The notes under the pieces are model-generated. The model was not told the DNA's origin, did not search any database, and saw nothing but the letters and a program-made list of their open reading frames with translations. Shown piece after piece: positions 36,847-49,081 of a stretch of 64,000 nucleotides of DNA. Position 1 is the stretch's first letter. Every line of letters begins with the position of its first letter. The DNA comes from Lithospermum erythrorhizon (taxonomy: Eukaryota > Streptophyta > Magnoliopsida > Boraginales > Boraginaceae). The translations under genes were made by a program, and so were the position numbers. Location of the stretch: assembly GCA_019722365.1 (NCBI GenBank), contig JADFUC010001973.1, positions 1-64,000 on the forward strand, read 5' to 3'.

Positions 36847-37991
36847 TAAACTTCACTCAACTGGATCATCAAGTCCGACACATATATGATGAGTAAATGC
36901 TCCACTTTGCCTATAGAAACGAATTATACTAACACATGATGCGTCAATTCTTTGAGTATGTGAGAAATATAACCCAACCAGTCAACCACCCATTACTTGT
37001 AATTGAAAGGATGCATTTTTGTGAAACCATAGAAGCAATACTTATTTGTAAGTAGCCATGGATGTACATGCCCCCTAACAATCGAATAGGTTGAGTTCAA
37101 ACAGGCCTATACAGGTATAAACAAATCCAAACCGAGCTTTAACTGGAATACAGACCATCAGAGACTTCAATGACATGGCCTCAGGTGACGGTAGACATGA
37201 AATAACCGAACCGGGTCTGTATTTGTGGGCTTGTCCAGTTAGCCGGTTCGAACCCGACCCAGGCATGTCAAGTGTCGGTGGGTATTTGGCAGGCAGGTAA
37301 TAAGTGTGGCTTAGTTAGAAATAAATATAGTAGTTGTGATGATTGAGCCTTTGGACGCCGAGGTAGAAAGTGAATAAATGAATTGTTAAAATGTTGATCG
37401 TTTGCAAATATGTATTGTCGTAATTGATTAACTTATTTAGTATTAAATAATATCTATCTTACATATATAATGTCTTGAAGTGGATTGGCGATTCTGAATG
37501 GCCAAAATTAATGTATTTCACATTTTACCGCCGATAATTTTTTTATTTAATTTTCATAGTAACTTCTTCATGGTATAACTTTGCTAACAAGATAAATTCA
37601 TTAAAAACTACTTATAATATTATCTACTCTTAATACTTACGTAATTATTACGAGAGAGAAAATAAAGGTCCTACATCTTTATTTTCTCCATGAAGTAACT
37701 TTCATTTTATTTTCTTTTTAGGTTTTTTTAAATTTATTTATTTTTCGTTATAATTTTATTATAAAATAATAAAATAATTCGCGAGCGTGCTATACTTAGT
37801 ATAAATAAAAGTATAAGATGGGTATTATTAGAAAAGCTTACGATCTATGAGACCCTTGTATACGGAGCTACCTGGGTAGGTCAGGCTTTTGGTCTGGGGA
37901 CGATGCCCAAAATGATTTTTTAGAACTATTGGGCCGGAATAACAGATGGTCAGGCAGGGCCTAGTCAAATGGGTAAAAAATATGAGAAAAT

Positions 37992-38786
37992 TGGTAAAAT
38001 AGCACTAGTTTAAATCAACTTTAATTTTATACACAATTAATTTATTTATATAAATATGCCTTTTTTATGAAGAAGTAGAAATTAACTCTGCTTTTCCTTT
38101 TTAAATTTTAACCTTGCTTATAACTTTCGCCAGCCCTTTCTTTTCTTCAAAAACCACGTCTTGTAAACCGAAATCCGCCCGTATTCGCGACCGCGTTTCT
38201 CCCTACTCACCGACTCCCCATACTCACTTCATTCTAAAACTTTTCGTTCTTGGTCGATTTTAACCCCGAATCGAAACTATATGTATGTTATTTATATGGG
38301 TAAGAACCGAAATCAATCAATTCTCTATGGTTTCTTTCAAATTTAGGGGTTATGTAAAATGTATTTAAATTGGGTTTAGATTTGTCACTTTTTAGGTTAT
38401 TTGATGATATTGTCATACTTTTCAATTATTTGTTAATTTCTCCTAGTTTTATTAGGTTTTCATAAGTATTTTTTATGAAATTATGAATTTTATATCAATT
38501 CGATTATTCATTTTTCTGTCATTTTTCGATGTTATTTTTTTGTTGAAACCATATTTTCTGTTTTGGATTTTGATCTGAGTATATAATTGACCTCGTAGCA
38601 TCTCATATCGTTGTTATCGTCGATATACGTATATATAAAGCCCGACATTTAATGGTGTATAATAGAGTATATTGTATTTCAACCAATTGTGATACATTAT
38701 TATCAACATAAGCTCATATATATTATTTTTTATGTGTAGATTACTTCAAGAGATCTTTCGAGTGTAGATGAACACATGCATAGAAA
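37992..38786 (+). repeat. Left arm of the long inverted repeat
   Basis: Blocks shared with the inverted right arm include TTCTTGGTC, GGGTAAGAACC..AATCAATCAAT, GGTTATGTAAAA, TAGATTTGTC, TTTTTAGGTTATTT, TTATGAATTTT.TATCAATTCGA, TTTTTTTGTTGAAACCAT, TTTAATGGTGTATAAT and ATATTATTTTTTATGTGTAGAT. Confidence 0.75.
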
Positions 38787-39024
38787 TAAATGTTGACAAA
38801 CAGGCGTCTTGGATAAAGGTTGAAGACAAAGTCATTTAGAAGCGAAAAAATTGTGTGTCGATACTTGATTTTGAGAATGTAATTCATTTTATATAATTCA
38901 AATTAGTAGAAACAATACATTGATAATTTCAATATTATATTACAATATATTCATTGAAGAAAAATACATTACATGTGTAAAATTATATTGTCATATGATT
39001 CAATTGTACATCTATAATTCTAAT

Positions 39025-41485
39025 TGTAGCGACCGCCTCGATGCGTCGCCCTCGAGTTGGAATAAATTAAATCAACACAATATATCACGAGTCGCGTCGA
39101 TGGTTGACACGAAAAACACGTTAAAACAGTAGAAGCGCGGCGGTTTGATAAAAATAGTAGTTAGAAACTAAAGCATTCACATACAAAAATTTAACCGTAA
39201 GTGGCGTTTCAGCAAACCCAAAACATAACACGCAACAACCGTCACAAAATATACCACAAAATATATTACGGTTCAGCGTCTCGAAACCAAAAGTAAAAGC
39301 GTTTTACGTCAGTAATGAAAAAAATTGCCGGATCTGGCCGCCGTCTGCTCACCTAAGTAAAGTCGCGGGCGCTCGTGAACTCAACCGCTTCAAAAGGGCA
39401 CTGTCGATGCGAAGGTGGGAAAGGGGTAAAATTTCGGCGAGCACGGTGAAACGGATCACGGATGGTAACTTACCCATATCCGAATGAAGTATACAATAAG
39501 GAATAAACATATACGTATGTACGTAGCGATAAGATGAATAAATACGCTTATATATATATAACACAGAAATATGCTAACTACTCAAGACATCATAACAGAA
39601 ATACTCATCATCAATAAATCTCTACGCACCTTGCGGAAAACTCGTTTCGTTAACTCGCGGGACATATTTCACGTCGCGTAGCAAACAAAATTCACCCATT
39701 GCGTTAATACCCTGACCACAAATAAACAATTTACAAAATTGAAACCACAATAACATCATATATAACAATTAAATCCTTTTCGGCGAAATTTCGCCGCTTG
39801 AACACCCAGCAACTGACATATCCTTTTCCCCGGAAGAAATTTCGCGTTCAGGCAACATCGTCATATCCTTTTTCATTTCGCGCCCCGAACGCCGCCTAAA
39901 TACCAGCGTACACAAAATCAAGCAGTCCACAAATCACACGGACAATGTAAAACACACAGCAATATGCCAATAAGTCTCGATAACATCCATATCACAAATA
40001 TTGACCAATTACGTACAAAACACACGCACTCGAATAGAATACGCTCCGAATCGTCCATAACACAAATATACCGGCATGAATACGGGGAATACACTCGACG
40101 TAACTATACTAAAAAATTACACTTAAACATAAATATACTCAAACATAAATACTCGATAACACGCGCCAATCGTCAATCGCATTACGCACAAATCGACAGT
40201 CGGTCTACGCTGGCTATACACCCCGAGTAAGTTCATAACTGCGGATACGTTAATGTAACCAATTTACCATCTATGGCCTTTGAAACATAAATAAGATAAC
40301 AAACGGTGATAAATCACTTGTTAGTGCAGCTAGCGCCCAACGGTCAATCGATCTGTGGCCCCATTCCCGCGTCCAGTACGAGCAGACACATTAAAAATAA
40401 ATCACAACTAAGTAACCATTTGACCCGCTTTATCTTTAATTTAAATACCGGACTTTTTAAGCCGTTTAGGTTATAGAATTTACAAGCTGCGTAAAGATTA
40501 CCCGTTATGTTTCAATAACAATTCGATGACAACCTCATTATCCGGACTAAATTCGATGAGTCGGCCTATATCTATTGGCTCAACGTTTCTAAATAATTCC
40601 AATCAATCTAATTTCAACTTTTCCACATTAAGCAACCGCCTTTCTGACCCCTAATCCACGAAAGTTAGTTTACTACCCAAAAATCCACTAGATCAATTCA
40701 GCCTTATTTGTTTGACACTTATAATTCATAATTATCACAAAGAAACAATCACAATAGCAAATCCGGTAACTTATTTGTAACCCACCCATTTTAGCGAAAG
40801 TCAACCACGTCACCGAAAGTCAATTCAAGCCCTCTTCACTTCACCCCAAAATATCGATCATTATCCCATTCATATATTATAATTTAAGTCTAGGCGATAA
40901 TTCTATTCAATAATATACCCCAAAAATCCAAAAGTCAACCCAAAAAGTTCAAAAATCAACCATACTAAAAACACCCAAATTTCACGTGAACATAGTATTT
41001 CAATCGAAGAATAACTAATCCTCTGACGAATCGGTGGAGCGATAAAATTCGAAGCTCGAAAAAAGTCGGCGAAGGTCGAAGTTTGGAGATTTAAAATACT
41101 CAAAATATAGCGCCTTTTTGCAGCAGAAGCAGCCAGGAATGATGAGGAAAAGCTTCTCCGAAAATTTTAGCTCAAAGCTTGAGTTGAGGAGAAAAGTGAA
41201 AAAAAAAAAAAAAAACAAGAGGGGAACTCGGCTGTAGTCGCCAGGAAGAAGAAAGAAAGAAAGAATGGTTTGGGCTTGTTGGTTTCTTAAATTGGGTTAA
41301 TTTGTCTTCCTTAGGTGAAGGCCATGGCGTTTAATTCGATCGTTCTTACCGTTTTAACATTGACAATCGGCTTCTAACATTAGCATCTGGAATATAAAAT
41401 ATTAAGTGAGTCACGAATTCTACGAATAAAATTAAAAATCTCGTATTTTAGTTTATTAATTAGCAGTGAATTACGGTTTTACATT
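39025..41485 (-). repeat. Solo gypsy LTR inside the inverted repeat
   Basis: The sequence starts with TGTAGCGACC and is non-coding. Its right 1.9 kb matches 7830-9760, and its left 0.5 kb has the same layout as 5226-5800. The right end stops about 90 bp before the position where the related copy ends in GGGTTATTTCA, so it is truncated there. No internal gypsy genes adjoin it, so I call it a solo LTR. Confidence 0.65.
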
Positions 41486-41496
41486 AATATTAGTTA

Positions 41497-42222
41497 GTCT
41501 TCTATGCATTTTTTCATCTACTCAGGCATCTATTGAAGTGATCTGCACATAAAAAATAATAAACATTAGTTGATGTTACATGATAATGTATGTGATTGGT
41601 TGAAATCTGATATACTACATTATACACCATTAAAGCGTCGGTTTATGGTGTATCTGCAGATAACATAATAGGCGTATATGAGATGTCACGATATTGATTA
41701 CATACTAAATAACGAAAACATGGTTTCAACAAAAAAAATAACGACAAAAATCATAGAAAAATACATAATTGAAACCTTATGTGTCGAATTGATACAAAAT
41801 TCATAATTTACTTGAAATACTTATGAAACCTAAAAATAGTTGAAATTAACAAAATAATTAAAAAATTATAGGTAATATCATTAAATAACCTAAAAGGGAC
41901 AAATCTAAGAAACCTCACAATACGTTTTACATAACCTCTAGATTCGAAAGAAATCATAGAAATTGATTGATTTTGGTTCTTACCCATTATACTTGAACAT
42001 ATATATAACTTAGATTTCAAAACTCGGACCAAGAATGAAGGTTTTAGAACCTTTTTTTTGAAAAACAATCGAGAAAATAAAAAAGCTAGGGGGAGGGAGT
42101 CGCGAAGAGGGGAGGGGGGATAGTGGTGTGAATATGAGGGGGGGGTTGAGGTAATTGGTGGTTTTGAAAAAAATGTAGGTTGCTAAAATTAAAGAAGTGG
42201 ATCAAACTAGTACTATTTTACC
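41497..42222 (-). repeat. Right arm of the long inverted repeat
   Basis: This is the reverse complement of 37992-38786. It keeps the same blocks in reverse order, and its outer 200 bases include a G-rich stretch (about 42090-42150) that is less similar to the left arm. Short open frames here (41808-42068) are shadows of the repeat. Confidence 0.75.
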
Positions 42223-43764
42223 TGTTTGATGTGTATGAGTTATTCGGATTGAGCTATAACTAGGGATGTGTTGGTCCATACCATTTGATTCTTTTATTTT
42301 AATGATTCATCTGGCATTTCGAATTTTAGGGATGTTGATTTGGTTCAAATCGAAAAAATCGAAATAACTAGAGATTATTATTTCAAAATAATTGATTAAC
42401 CAAATGAATTAAGGCAATCTTATGTTTAGATTTATTAGTCATAATCAATTATTTTAATAAATTAATTCAAAATAAACTAAATCTTAAAATTGGAGACAAA
42501 TGGAGATTACACCTAGACTATATTAATCTACCAATTTATAAAATACTCTTTCCGTGTGTTTAAGATTTGATTGTTTTGCTAAAAACATTATATTAAAGTC
42601 ATAAAATTAATTTTCAAAGAAGGGTCTATTTCTCAAACAATAAAAATAAAAATATGAGACAAAACAATATAATAAAATATTTTAAACGTTAGATACAAAC
42701 ATTTGTATAGCTAAACTAAACGATAAATTAAAAATTAACTAGAAATTGTTCTAAACAGTACATTGGGACATGAGAAGTTGAGAGTAGTAAGCATAATAAA
42801 TAGAAAATTTCTTACGTTCCGGATTTTGTATTAAAGTGTTAATTGGACAATAATAAGCTTATTTCTGTCAATCTTGAGCTAAATTTCTAAATCGCGTTTT
42901 TATAAAAATTAAAACTAATGCATTTGAAAAAAAAATTCTCATATATCATATATCAAGTATATTTGTTTTCAAATTTAAATAATATTGCAATTTAATCTAC
43001 AATTTAATTTCGAGTCGTTAGGAAAAATTGATTCGGAAGCGAGAAGAAAATAGGATGGAAGAAAAAAAAGTGGTTTAAAATATGGAATCATTAATTGTGA
43101 CTTATCCTTCCGATTTCTTTCCAATTTTGTTTTTTTAATTTTATTTTATATTTATAATACTCCGTAACTTTTTTTATTTTCGGAGGCCAGGATTTTTTTT
43201 AAGCCATTTCATGGTCACTTATAATGAGAATCGAGCAGGAACTTACAAGTCATTTGGAAGGCTCTATGCATTAGAACATTCGATATTAACAGGAACCAGG
43301 TTATGTTCAAATCAATCATAAATTCACCTAATGTTATAAACAATTTGATTGTATAATTATTTATTGAGATCGGTATATAATTTACTCCCTCCCAATCTAT
43401 AATAGGCTTCACAATTTTTGATACAAAACTTCGACAACAAATAAATTTTATTCTCTACTCAAATAAATATAAAACCGATACAATCCATTAGTTTCAAAAG
43501 AAAATTATTTTTTACAAAAAAAATTATCGTAATTTTTATATGACAACTAAAAATCCATTCATGGTCAAATTTTTTATTTGAAAATATAAAAAATATCAAT
43601 TCACAAACAAATGTCCAGAATCTTTAGACATTTAAAATTAGACCAATCCTCCTTTCCAGCATTTATTAGAAGCCAAAATGTCCAATATTTAAGTACATTA
43701 GAGATGAATCTATTCTCCAAATAGTACCACCTTTTTTTCCATTTGTGCAATAAGCTATACTGTA
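42223..43764. other. Spacer upstream of the trpD-type gene
   Basis: No gene is visible. It includes a lone MITE-like end CTCCCTCCCAATCTATAAT near 43384 without a sure partner. A weak TATA-like AATATTTAAG at about 43683 lies some 80 bases before the start codon of the next gene and may be its core promoter. Confidence 0.45.
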
Positions 43765-46700
43765 ATGATGGGTCTGTCTAATCTCTCTGTTTCTGTATAT
43801 TCTCATTCCCCCTTTTTGTTTACTCATAAGCTTCAATGTTCCCCATTTTCCAACCCAATCAATGGAAACAAACCCACATTATCGTTTTTCAAGAAAACTG
43901 CGCCCTTTTGTAGTTTTAATTCCCCTGCTTTGAGTAGCTTAGATAAGCATAATGCCGCATCATCATCTTCTTTTAGCGAGGTATGTCAAATAAATTTATT
44001 TAAAGCAGTCGTCGAACTTAGGGGAGGCATAGGGACGAACGGTGGTTGTTCGTAATTCTTTTGAAAAATAGAACTCTAGTATTGAAAAATAAAATTTTAT
44101 TTTTATTTTCTAGAAAAATTATTTGGTTCGTCCCTTTAAGTTATTATAGTGTTTTTTTATATAAATTCTTTTGTCACCCTTTACGTTAAAATCTTGGTTT
44201 CGTCACTGTTTGGTTTTTTTATTGGGAATTAGGGGCGTTTCATTTTTTAATCGTTTTGTTGATTGGTTTTTTTTACATTGATTTAATGGGTTTTCTTGTT
44301 TTTTTGTTTCGAATTGTGAAGTTGATAGAGAATTTGATCAATGGAGTGGATTTATCAGAAGCTGAAGCTGAGTGGAGTCTTGATTATCTACTGAGTGATG
44401 CTGATCAGGCTTTGATAAGTGCTTTTCTTGTGCTTTTGAGGGCTAAAGGTGAAACTTTTGAAGAGGTAACTTTACAAATTAAGCCAATATACATCAATTT
44501 ATTTGTTATGCTAAAATTACTCAATTCATGTCAAATGTTTACCTCGAAAAAACGAAAACGTCAATTAAAGAATGTCATCTTTATGAATTGTCAATTGCTG
44601 CACATACTGTATACTGATACTAATTATTTATTGATAATGATACAAGAGAATTTGCATAATTGCATTGGAAATATATTTATTGATAATGAAGAGTCCACAA
44701 CAATTTATTTCCATATTTTCAGCTCTAAAGATTGATCTTTTCATGCTCTGCATCTGTGCGTGTTGTGTACCTTTATTCCTGTTTAAAGCAAAATGGTTTT
44801 TAGTGTATTCTGATATGTGAAAGAACTGTTTTCTCTTATTACTTGATAGATAGTCGGGTTGGCTAGGGCGATGATAAAGCAAAGTAAAAGAGTGGATGGG
44901 TTGACCAATGCAGTGGATATCGTTGGGACAGGTGGTGATGGGGCAAACACTGTGAATATATCCACCGGTGCTTCAATTCTCGCTGCTGCTTGTGGTGCTA
45001 AAGTTGCAAAGGTTGGTGCTTGTATTGCAGTGTCTGGTGCTTATGTAAATTGCCTTATCATTGTAAAAAAACGAATCATTTAGACGTTTGAAAATATTGC
45101 AGCAAGGAAGTAGGTCAAGTTCATCAGCTTGTGGGAGTGCTGATGTATTGGAAGAGCTGGGGGTAGCAATCGAATTGCAGCCTGAGGTATCTTCTATTGC
45201 TAAGACATGACTCATTGTTCTTAATTATAATAAAGTATCTCTTGCAAATATAAAGGATTGATCAGAAGGGGGCTACGTTCTGAGTGGCGATAGATTTAGT
45301 AGTAATTTACATGCTTATTAAGGATATTTTTGGTGATGTGCTTAAGTACATTGTATGGCATATGCTGCAGCGTTGACAATAGGTACTTGTTCCATAATTG
45401 TATGTTTTCATAGGCATCTCTGAGCTACACCTCCTAAGAAGTGATACATTTTTCCTCTACTTTTTGTCCATCCATCCTTGTTTTTTTACACAATGTAACT
45501 AATGAACAATTTTCTAGTTGTATATGTCTGGAACAATATTTCATGTCCTATGGAGTCAAAAGATTTTATACTCTGTGGCTCTTCAAAGGCATTGGGTCGT
45601 GAATTTGAAAGGAAATTTCTTGGCTTTGAGTGCTCGGTTTTGATATGTTTCCCAAAACATAATATTGAACAAATACCCGAAAACATAATATTCATTGAAG
45701 TGCAAATATCATTACGTATATTAGTATTCTTCTTTTTAATTTGAAGCTTGAAAACCAATTCTCTGCTGAAATTTGATCTGGAATGCCTATTGTATTTGTA
45801 TTATAGCTAGTTTCCCAAAACCAATTCTTTTTAATTTGAATTGAAAACCAATTCTCTACCAAAATATAGATCATTTTGTTTGTAATCAATATTTAAGTGA
45901 TGATTTATACAATTGCAGTGGAAATGTATGATGTACCATATTTAATTCATTGTTCTTGAAATGTTCAAAAAAAGATGACTTCGCTGAAATTTATATTTTG
46001 TTAAGTATTTTCATGCAATGTATTATTGTTTGTTGGACCAGGAGGTAAAAAGGTGCGTGGAAGAAGCTGGTATTGGTTTTATGATGAATACAACCTATCA
46101 TCCAGCCATGAAAGTGGTGCGGCCTGTTCGCAAGAAGTTGAAAGTTAGAACAATATTCAACATCCTGGGCCCTATGCTAAATCCGGCAAGGGTGCCATTT
46201 GCTGTTGTTGGAGTTTATAAAGAAGAACTGGTATGTTGTAATCCATGTTGTGTTTATTATATGGATACTTTTTAAAATTATTTTTCTGAAAAGTTTACAC
46301 TAGCAGACTTCATAATTCCCTCGCATTTCATATGCCTTTTCCCCACTATATTGTAAGATGCCCATGATAAGAGACAAAAGAGACCTTTTCCTGTTGTATT
46401 TTAAGGAACATATACATAATGTATTTGTGTAGTTATCATCTTTCCCTTGATAGGTCCAAAAAATGGCTAACGCTCTCCAACGATTTGGCATGAATAGAGC
46501 CTTGGTGGTCCACTGTGAAGGACTTGATGAGATGAGTCCACTTGGTAAATTATTTGCCCCCTCTAATTTTTTTCTACTCCATTTAAGCGTTATATTTATC
46601 TCTCATTATTTTGCAAATAAAATTTTACTAGGCCCCGGTGTAGTGTACGATGTGAGCCCGGACAACATTGAAAGATTTACATTCGACCCATGTAAGTATT

Positions 46701-47331
46701 TACATCAAAATGCCGATTGGTAGACATGGAAATTTGAGAAATTATGTCATTCATGTAGAGGAGAATATGTTGCACTTTCGTTCAGGAATACATTCAGCTA
46801 ACAGATTTTTTTACATGTAGTGGACTTTGGAATTCCTCGTTGTACTTTGAATGACTTGCGAGGTGGAGATCCTGCATACAATGCAGAGATGCTGAAACGT
46901 GTCCTATCAGGAGAAAAAGGGGCTATCGCTGATGCTTTGGTTCGTATCTTCAGACTTAGAAGATTTAAGACCATGTTTCACCTTGATATATTCTTCTGAA
47001 TGTTACTCCTTGTTCAGAATATTCCATAACTTTGGTCTCTAGAATACATCACGAATTTTAATGTCTGAAATTCAATCAACAGGTGCTTAATGCAGCAGCC
47101 GCCCTCTTGGTCAGTGGTTGTGTGAATTCTCTAGCTGAAGGGATAAATTTGGCTAAGAAAACACAACAATCTGGAAAAGCCCTGAAGACACTGGAGCTGT
47201 GGATCAAAATTTCAAATGTAAGCGACATTTTTCTAACTAAAAATAATTCCACAGAGGTTTAGAAGTTCTTATTGTATTTTCATTTCGCCTCTGTGCAGAA
47301 TGTGAATGAACCAACACTCAATCGACTATAA
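43765..47331 (+). CDS. PAT1: Anthranilate phosphoribosyltransferase, plastid, ten exons
   Basis: The exons are 43765-43980, 44322-44465, 44850-45011, 45103-45186, 46042-46230, 46454-46544, 46632-46691, 46821-46939, 47083-47217 and 47299-47331. All introns are GT..AG and the phases agree, giving 410 residues. The enzyme joins anthranilate to PRPP, the second step from chorismate to tryptophan, in plastids. Residues 1 to about 72 are Ser-rich and poor in acidic residues, like a transit peptide. The N-terminal helical domain (about 73-135) is followed by [15 protein letters not shown] (145-159, the PRPP loop), [24 protein letters not shown] (from 171), YHPAMK (221-226), [10 protein letters not shown] and the metal-binding GLDEM (Asp290-Glu291). 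Unlike its homologues, the segment after YHPAMK reads VVRPVRKKL where VVGPVRKKL is usual. Length and motifs fit plant PAT1/trpD. Confidence 0.94.
45730..45870. repeat. Direct repeat within trpD intron 4
   Basis: TTCTTTTTAATTTGAA and TTGAAAACCAATTCTCT occur at about 45730-45765 and again at about 45826-45857. The spacing of about 96 bases points to a small tandem duplication in the 855-base intron. Confidence 0.7.
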
Positions 47332-47446
47332 TTTTGCAAGGTTTCAATCCTGACTTACTAAGAAGTAAGAAATACATTACAAAATCCGATGACTCCGGAT
47401 GATTGACTGAATGAGAAATTGAATTCAAGAGATGGTCGCCAAAACA

Positions 47447-47452
47447 AATAAA
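47447..47452 (+). terminator. Possible poly(A) signal of the trpD-type gene
   Basis: AATAAA lies 116 bases after the stop codon. Plant poly(A) signals are loose, so this is only suggestive. Confidence 0.4.
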
Positions 47453-48302
47453 ACATTTTCGTAGATAAGGTGTTCCAGATGTTGAAGTAGTCCGATATAC
47501 ATATTGTTGTATCTATATTGTGTAATATAATCACATCAATTATGTTACAAAAAATTGTTACCAGATGTCTCTTGAAATAATATCCAACTGATTTATATTC
47601 TATATTTCAGGCACATTCTTTTTTTGTTACCCTGGAATGTTTGCTACATACTGTTCCAACATAATACAGTAGATTTTAGATGAAGGTAAACGTTGCTATA
47701 TGTTTAGTAGAATTGTGGAGAGATCACATCAACTTGTTGATGCTCCTTTATTGTTTGGAGTTTGTGAAATAGATGAAGACATTGCATGTAGTCATGTAGA
47801 ACAGGATAGTTAAAGTTACATCGAAACAGTGTTAAAAAGGGGATGAAATAATTATTTTGCCCCCTATTTGTAAGTATAGTGTTTGAGAAAGTTTCGTTTA
47901 AGCACAAAATAGTCAATTTAGTGATTTTTAACACTATTTCACTGTGGATATAGTCGGACTCCATGTAAAACTATATTGTTATAGCACCTAAGGTTGAAGA
48001 ATATGTTTAAAAGCTGAATTGTTAGAAGACACCAAACAAGAAGTGGTTCTTGATATTGTTATGCCCCAAAAAAATTGAGCAACTGCAAATCTAAATAAAT
48101 AGAATCCCCTATTCTTAGCGGGTGCTTATACTGCTACCCTTTTAGAAGAGGTAATTGATTTGATGAAAGACCACCAATGGGAGGAAATATGGGAAATTTA
48201 TGATTAATAAGCAACAAGAGGCATAAACTTTAGATGATCTTAATTAATACACATAATTTTTATTTGATAAAAACATTTATTTAACCAGCTAAAAAATATC
48301 TT

Positions 48303-48352
48303 TATATATATATATATATATTATATTATATATATAATATTATATATATATT
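48303..48352. repeat. TA-rich microsatellite and palindrome
   Basis: A (TA)n run is followed by TATATTATATTATATATATAATATTATATATATA, which is nearly its own reverse complement. Confidence 0.85.
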
Positions 48353-48539
48353 AAGCTTTTAGATACAAACATTAACTTTTATTTTTTGTTGTTTTTTTGT
48401 TTTAAGCATTTGATTTTAACCTTTTGTTAGAGGTATCTTAGGAAGTTTTTACGTACTTGTCTTAGGATAGAAGGGTGTGTTTTAGGGAGGAGTCGAACCT
48501 TGCAAGTCGGGGACGGAAATAGGTTTCCCAAATCTTGTA

Positions 48540-48725
48540 GGAGTGTGTGGGTGGCGCAGAGGCCAGAGCTGTCTGTTGAAATATGGTTTGTCTCGCGAGG
48601 GTAAATCGTTCGAGATGTTATTTTTTTCCACTTGTGGATTTTTTTGGTAAATATGGCCTTAGGTTAATTGCTCTAACATCACGAGTAAATCAACTTTCCG
48701 TTAATAAAATTATTTCAAGAAAAAA
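48540..48725 (+). mobile_element. SINE-like sequence
   Basis: An A-box-like GGTGGCGCAGAGGCC and a B-box-like TCGTTCGAGAT lie about 50 bases apart. An AT-rich body and an A-rich end (CAAGAAAAAAG) near 48728 follow. The layout fits a tRNA-derived SINE. The target duplication is not evident. Confidence 0.4.
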
Positions 48726-48821
48726 GTTATATCTTATTGTCGTTTATGCATGGTTTTAGCGAGAACAAAAGGTCGTCGCTGACCAGGTCCTCTTGGAAAC
48801 ACGTCTATACAATTGTTATTT

Positions 48822-49081
48822 TATCATTCCCTCCGTCCCATTTAATTGATCATAAAGATAAAAAATATTTTATTGAGGGTTTGATTAATATTATTAATAT
48901 ATCACTGAAGATGCTTTTATCGAAAATATTTTAGTGTCATAAAAAATAAAAATCTTTATTAAGGAATAAAATTGGAAAGATCGATATAAAAGTTGCGTTT
49001 AAGTCACATATGATCGATTAAAAGAAAGAAAAGCGTTTTTCTTACGTGATCCAAGGAGAGTAAATAGGGACGGAATGAGTA
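48822..49081. mobile_element. Stowaway-like MITE near 48.8 kb
   Basis: The ends TCATTCCCTCCGTCCCATTT and, inverted from the right, CTCATTCCGTCCCTATTT pair well. TA flanks both ends and the length is about 256 bp. GATCATAAAG and GATCGATTAAA extend the inverted similarity. Confidence 0.72.

Larger units (their letters stand above)
33731..37991. other. Spacer with scattered repeats
   Basis: No gene is visible. The stretch holds a 13 bp triple repeat, a diverged MITE, a TTA-rich tandem region and a possible SINE, each listed separately. Part of 37041-37300 is more GC-rich (CCGAACCGGGTC, GCCGGTTCGAACCCGACCC) and might be a fragment of a DNA transposon, but I could not find its ends. Confidence 0.5.
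37992..42222. mobile_element. Long terminal-inverted-repeat (foldback or MULE-like) element
   Basis: Two arms of about 730-800 bp, 37992-38786 and 41497-42222, are reverse complements with moderate divergence. The outer ends read GGTAAAATAGCACTAGTTT and, inverted, GGTAAAATAGTACTAGTTT. Long inverted ends of this size are typical of some Mutator-like elements and of foldback transposons. No transposase coding is visible. The interior is mostly a gypsy LTR. I could not find a 9 bp target duplication. Confidence 0.7.

Noticed and set aside
37041..37310. A tRNA gene or hAT element around GCCGGTTCGAACCCGACCC
   Set aside because: The B-box-like motif has no A box at the right distance and no cloverleaf can be drawn. 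No paired terminal repeats were found for a transposon.
44256..44321. Use of the ATG at 44256 or 44286 as the start of the trpD-type protein
   Set aside because: This stretch is the T-rich end of intron 1. The exon begins after the AG at 44320-44321 and joins exon 1, which supplies a transit peptide.
45187..46041. Coding frames of 65-90 codons in the trpD-type gene
   Set aside because: They lie in intron 4, bounded by GT and AG, and the exons on both sides join in frame without them.
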